Shown here: one piece after another, positions 61,636-64,000 of the stretch
How the letters are laid out: every line of letters begins with the position of its first letter
How positions within the stretch are numbered: the first letter of the stretch is position 1
Assembly (NCBI GenBank): GCA_003554585.1
Contig: PWGV01000025.1
Span: forward strand, 1 to 64,000
Length of the DNA: 64,000 bases
From: Halobacteroidaceae bacterium
GTDB taxonomy: Bacteria > Bacillota > Halanaerobiia > B1SED10-174
Direction: 5' to 3'
The notes under the pieces: model-generated
What the model saw: only the letters and a program-made list of their open reading frames with translations
Databases searched by the model: none
Told to the model about the DNA's origin: nothing
Made by a program: the position numbers and the translations under genes

Positions 61636-62883
61636 ATGGAAGAAAATCTTAACGTCTATGAAATTGTTCAACAGCAGCTAGCAGTAGCGGCTCGGGAACT
61701 GGACTTGGATCCAGGAGTTCATGACCTATTAAAAGAACCGATGCGGGTTTTCACCTGCTCAGTCCCGGTAAGGATGGATGATGGTTCTGTAAAAGTTTTT
61801 ACTGGTTATCGCTGTCAGCATAATGATGCTCTAGGACCAACCAAAGGTGGACTTCGGTTCCATCCTGATGTTGCAATAGATGAAACAAAAGCCCTTGCTG
61901 CCTGGATGACCTTTAAATGTTCCCTTGTTGGAATACCATATGGTGGGGGAAAAGGTGGAGTCCAGGTTAATCCCAAAGAACTATCCCGCAGGGAAATCGA
62001 GAGACTGTCCCGTAACTTTATCCGTGCCCTTGCTCCAATAGTTGGTCCGGATAGAGACATTCCTGCCCCTGATGTTTATACCAACCCTCAGATAATGGCC
62101 TGGATGATGGACGAATACAGCCAGTTAAAAGGGGTAAACGTCCCCGGGCTATTGACCGGTAAGCCGATTATTCTGGGCGGTTCTGAGGGTCGGGAAGAAG
62201 CTACTGCACGGGGTTGTGTAATCGTGGTGCGCGAAGCTGCGAAAGCAATTGGCCTTGACCTTAACGGGGCTACGGTTGTAATTCAGGGTTATGGGAATGC
62301 AGGAAGTGCTGCCGGTCGCCTCTTAAAAGAGCTTGGAGCCAAGATAATTGCAGCCAACGACTCTTCAGGTGGAGTTCATAACCCCGATGGGTTTGATCCA
62401 ATTGAATTGAAAGAACATAAGGATCGGGTGGGCTCCGTAAAAGGTTTCCCCGGTTGTAACGAAATATCCAACAAGGACCTTTTAGAGCTAGAGTGTGATA
62501 TTCTGATTCCCGCAGCTCTGGAGAATGTTATTACTACCAAAAATGCTGCCAATATTAATGCCAAAATAATTGGGGAAGCAGCCAACGGACCGACAACTCC
62601 CAAAGCCGATGAAATCCTTGATGAAAGAGGAGTTCTGGTTCTTCCTGATATTCTGGCCAATGCCGGTGGAGTTACTGTCTCTTACTTTGAATGGGTCCAG
62701 AACCTGATGAATTTCTACTGGTCTGCTGAAGAAGTAAAAGAAAAACTGGAAAAAATAATGGTCAAAGCTTTTAAAAATGTATATAACGCCTACCTTGAAA
62801 ATGATGTTAACATGAGAATTACAGCATACATGGTTGCAATTAAACGCCTTGACGAAGCAATGCGAGTCAGGGGCTGGGTATAA
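61636..62883 (+). CDS. gdhA: Glutamate dehydrogenase
   Basis: This 415-residue Glu/Leu/Phe/Val-family dehydrogenase interconverts glutamate and 2-oxoglutarate plus ammonia. PTKGGLRFHPDV and KCSLVGIPYGGGKGGV hold the substrate and catalytic lysines, RDIPAPDVYTNPQIMAWMMDEYS follows, and VVIQGYGNAGSAAGRLL is the NAD(P) fold. The length is that of the hexameric GDH common in clostridia and Bacillus RocG/GudB. ATG 61636 follows AGAGGTG. A strong terminator follows. It feeds 2-oxoglutarate to the upstream Kor enzyme in the proposed pathway. Confidence 0.94.
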   Translation: MEENLNVYEIVQQQLAVAARELDLDPGVHDLLKEPMRVFTCSVPVRMDDGSVKVFTGYRCQHNDALGPTKGGLRFHPDVAIDETKALAAWMTFKCSLVGIPYGGGKGGVQVNPKELSRREIERLSRNFIRALAPIVGPDRDIPAPDVYTNPQIMAWMMDEYSQLKGVNVPGLLTGKPIILGGSEGREEATARGCVIVVREAAKAIGLDLNGATVVIQGYGNAGSAAGRLLKELGAKIIAANDSSGGVHNPDGFDPIELKEHKDRVGSVKGFPGCNEISNKDLLELECDILIPAALENVITTKNAANINAKIIGEAANGPTTPKADEILDERGVLVLPDILANAGGVTVSYFEWVQNLMNFYWSAEEVKEKLEKIMVKAFKNVYNAYLENDVNMRITAYMVAIKRLDEAMRVRGWV

Positions 62884-62890
62884 GAATGAA

Positions 62891-62923
62891 AAGGGTCTTG
62901 ATTAACAATCAAGACCCTTTTTT
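62891..62923 (+). terminator. Terminator after glutamate dehydrogenase
   Basis: A perfect 13-bp stem AAGGGTCTTGATT/AATCAAGACCCTT with a 3-nt loop is followed by T residues. It is one of the strongest terminators in the window. Confidence 0.95.
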
Positions 62924-62925
62924 AG

Positions 62926-63232
62926 TTGACAGTTCAAAATACCTTGTATAAGATAAATATAGGTGTTTTTAGGAAATAGATGAGGACTTTTTAATTTTAT
63001 TATTATTATGGGGGCAAGATGATAGAGGAGAACAACTTTTTTATTTCCCCCCAACCTCTGTAATCTGGGCCTAAAAACTTTCCCAGGTAATTACTGCTTT
63101 AACACATCATAAGTTTTTTTGATAGTTGGATTAAATACCTTTCCGAGAAATGACCTGCGGAATTTTTAATTTACTAAAAACTTTAAAAGGTTTTTTTCAG
63201 GGTTTTAAATAAAATGGAACAGAGGTAAAGAA
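62926..63232 (+). other. AT-rich intergenic leader before sfsA
   Basis: This stretch without a recognisable gene opens with TTGACA (62926-62931) and TATAAG (62947-62952), though the spacer is only 15 bp. A 14-codon ORF (MIEENNFFISPQPL, ATG at 63020) follows GGGGGC. AGAGG at about 63025 and CCTCT at about 63054 could pair. No known riboswitch core (SAM-I, T-box or other) was recognised. Confidence 0.35.
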
Positions 63233-63934
63233 ATGGAGTATAATAAATTAACCCCGGCAATATTGCTGGAAAGGGAAAACCGGTTTGTTGCGAAAGTAAG
63301 GGTAAGGGGGCAAACCCAACTAGCCCATGTCCCCAATACCGGTAGGCTTGAAGAACTAATGCAGCCGGGGACCAGAGTTTATTTAGAACCGATCCAGAAC
63401 AAACAAAGAAAAACTCTCTGGGACCTTGTTTTGGTCCGGGGACCAGAAAGCCTTGTTGCAGTGGATTCACGACTCTCAACCTCGCTATTCGCTGAAGCAC
63501 TTGATGGGGAAAGATTAACTGAATTTCAGGGAGCAAAAATAGAAAAAAAGGAAATTACTATTGGCAAAAGCAGGCTTGATTTTAAGCTGTGGTCTCCTGA
63601 GGGGCCGGTTTATGTTGAAGTTAAATCGGTTAACCTGGTCCAAGATGGTCGCGCCCTTTTCCCGGATGCCCCAACTGCAAGAGGAGCAAGACACATCGAT
63701 GAATTAATTGAAGTTCAGAATAACGGGGCGAGGGGGGCCTTGTTTTTTTCAGTGCAGAGAGAAGATGGAAATGTTTTTTCTCCGCACTATGAGATGGATC
63801 CCGTTTTTGGACGGAAAGTTGAAGAAGCATACAGGGCGGGGGTAATGGTCCTGGCCTACAGTTGTGAAATCAATATTCCCCAGATTATCCTGAAAAAAAG
63901 GCTCGAAGTAAAACTAAACAAAGTGGGTGATTAA
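63233..63934 (+). CDS. sfsA: SfsA family protein (sugar fermentation stimulation, nuclease-like)
   Basis: This 233-residue protein has an N-terminal OB-like domain (LLERENRFVAKVRVRGQTQLAHVPNTGRLEELMQPG) and a C-terminal restriction-enzyme-like nuclease fold with RLDFKL, VYVEVKSVNL and FPDAPTARGARHIDEL. E. coli SfsA was named for sugar-fermentation effects, but the fold points to nucleic acid binding or cleavage. ATG 63233 follows AGAGGTAAAGA. metK begins directly at its stop. Confidence 0.94.
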   Translation: MEYNKLTPAILLERENRFVAKVRVRGQTQLAHVPNTGRLEELMQPGTRVYLEPIQNKQRKTLWDLVLVRGPESLVAVDSRLSTSLFAEALDGERLTEFQGAKIEKKEITIGKSRLDFKLWSPEGPVYVEVKSVNLVQDGRALFPDAPTARGARHIDELIEVQNNGARGALFFSVQREDGNVFSPHYEMDPVFGRKVEEAYRAGVMVLAYSCEINIPQIILKKRLEVKLNKVGD

Positions 63935-64000
63935 ATGTCTTCCAATGGGAAATTCCTGTTTACCTCGGAATCGGTAACTGAAGGGCACCCGGATAAGATT
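63935..64000 (+). CDS. metK: S-adenosylmethionine synthetase, N-terminal fragment (cut by window edge)
   Basis: Twenty-two codons are visible: MSSNGKFLFTSESVTEGHPDKI. FTSESVTEGHPDKI is the invariant MetK start, where the His contacts ATP. The gene begins at the sfsA stop (TAAATG), so it is probably transcribed with sfsA. The rest is outside the window. Confidence 0.95.
   Translation, partial: MSSNGKFLFTSESVTEGHPDKI

Noticed and set aside
63020-63064. 14-codon ORF in the sfsA leader
   Set aside because: Low complexity and no evidence of coding; recorded only as part of the leader description.
63183-63536. 117-residue minus-strand ORF over the sfsA start
   Set aside because: Antisense of conserved sfsA sequence, no supporting features.

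Overview
The window looks like chromosomal DNA of an anaerobic, low-to-moderate-GC Bacillota (Firmicutes-type) bacterium. The gene order is the main argument. It holds a complete-looking division and cell-wall (dcw) cluster from mraZ to ftsZ, followed by the nrdR, ylmD/ylmE/yggT/ylmH/divIVA, lspA and rluD block, a PyrR-controlled pyrimidine operon, and the yicC-remA-gmk-rpoZ-coaBC block. These blocks follow the same order as in Bacillus and Clostridium relatives. MurE carries the DNPR motif of the meso-diaminopimelate-adding enzyme. Ferredoxin-dependent 2-oxoacid oxidation and a Na+-pumping decarboxylase point to an anaerobic fermenter. I cannot name the family from sequence alone. Non-ATG starts (TTG and GTG) are common. 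No insertion sequence, phage, CRISPR array or tRNA was seen.

Layout. 1-72 is the 3' end of a 5S rRNA with its terminator. 212-2607 is an ABC exporter pair and 2683-3456 a metallo-beta-lactamase-fold hydrolase. 3500-4259 is a promoter, FMN riboswitch, terminator and the riboflavin transporter gene ribU. On the minus strand, 6705-4272 is a PerR-like regulator followed by an exported LVIVD-repeat beta-propeller protein. 6892-9181 is ddl and dinB, with a LexA-box-like site in the dinB promoter. 9375-26678 is the dcw cluster, preceded by three 10-bp MraZ-type boxes. 26851-33182 is the post-dcw block, which also holds an HlyD-like protein, an S4-only YlmH and an Asp/Glu racemase. 33184-34350 is a PatB/MalY-type lyase. 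34355-40951 is pyrR-uraA-pyrC-pyrF-pyrK-pyrD-pyrE with two PyrR-type leader sites. 40953-46817 is a phosphatase-superfamily metalloenzyme, an EF-G paralogue and tldD/tldE. 48523-46847 (minus) is rqcH. 48704-51852 is yicC-remA-gmk-rpoZ-coaBC. 51975-62883 is the catabolic block. 63233 to the end is sfsA and the first 22 codons of metK.

How the genes work together. The standout unit is 51975-62883: a four-subunit 2-oxoacid:ferredoxin oxidoreductase, split B12-dependent methylmalonyl-CoA mutase with its G-protein chaperone, methylmalonyl-CoA epimerase, all four parts of a biotin-dependent Na+-translocating methylmalonyl-CoA decarboxylase, and a glutamate dehydrogenase. Read in metabolic order these give glutamate -> 2-oxoglutarate -> succinyl-CoA -> methylmalonyl-CoA -> propionyl-CoA + CO2, with Na+ export at the last step. 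This would be a compact energy-conserving route of amino-acid fermentation. The substrate assignments are inferred from families and context. The core blocks are unusual in what they lack: murB, sepF, ileS, spoIIGA/sigE/sigG, pyrB and carAB are not at their common positions and may lie elsewhere.
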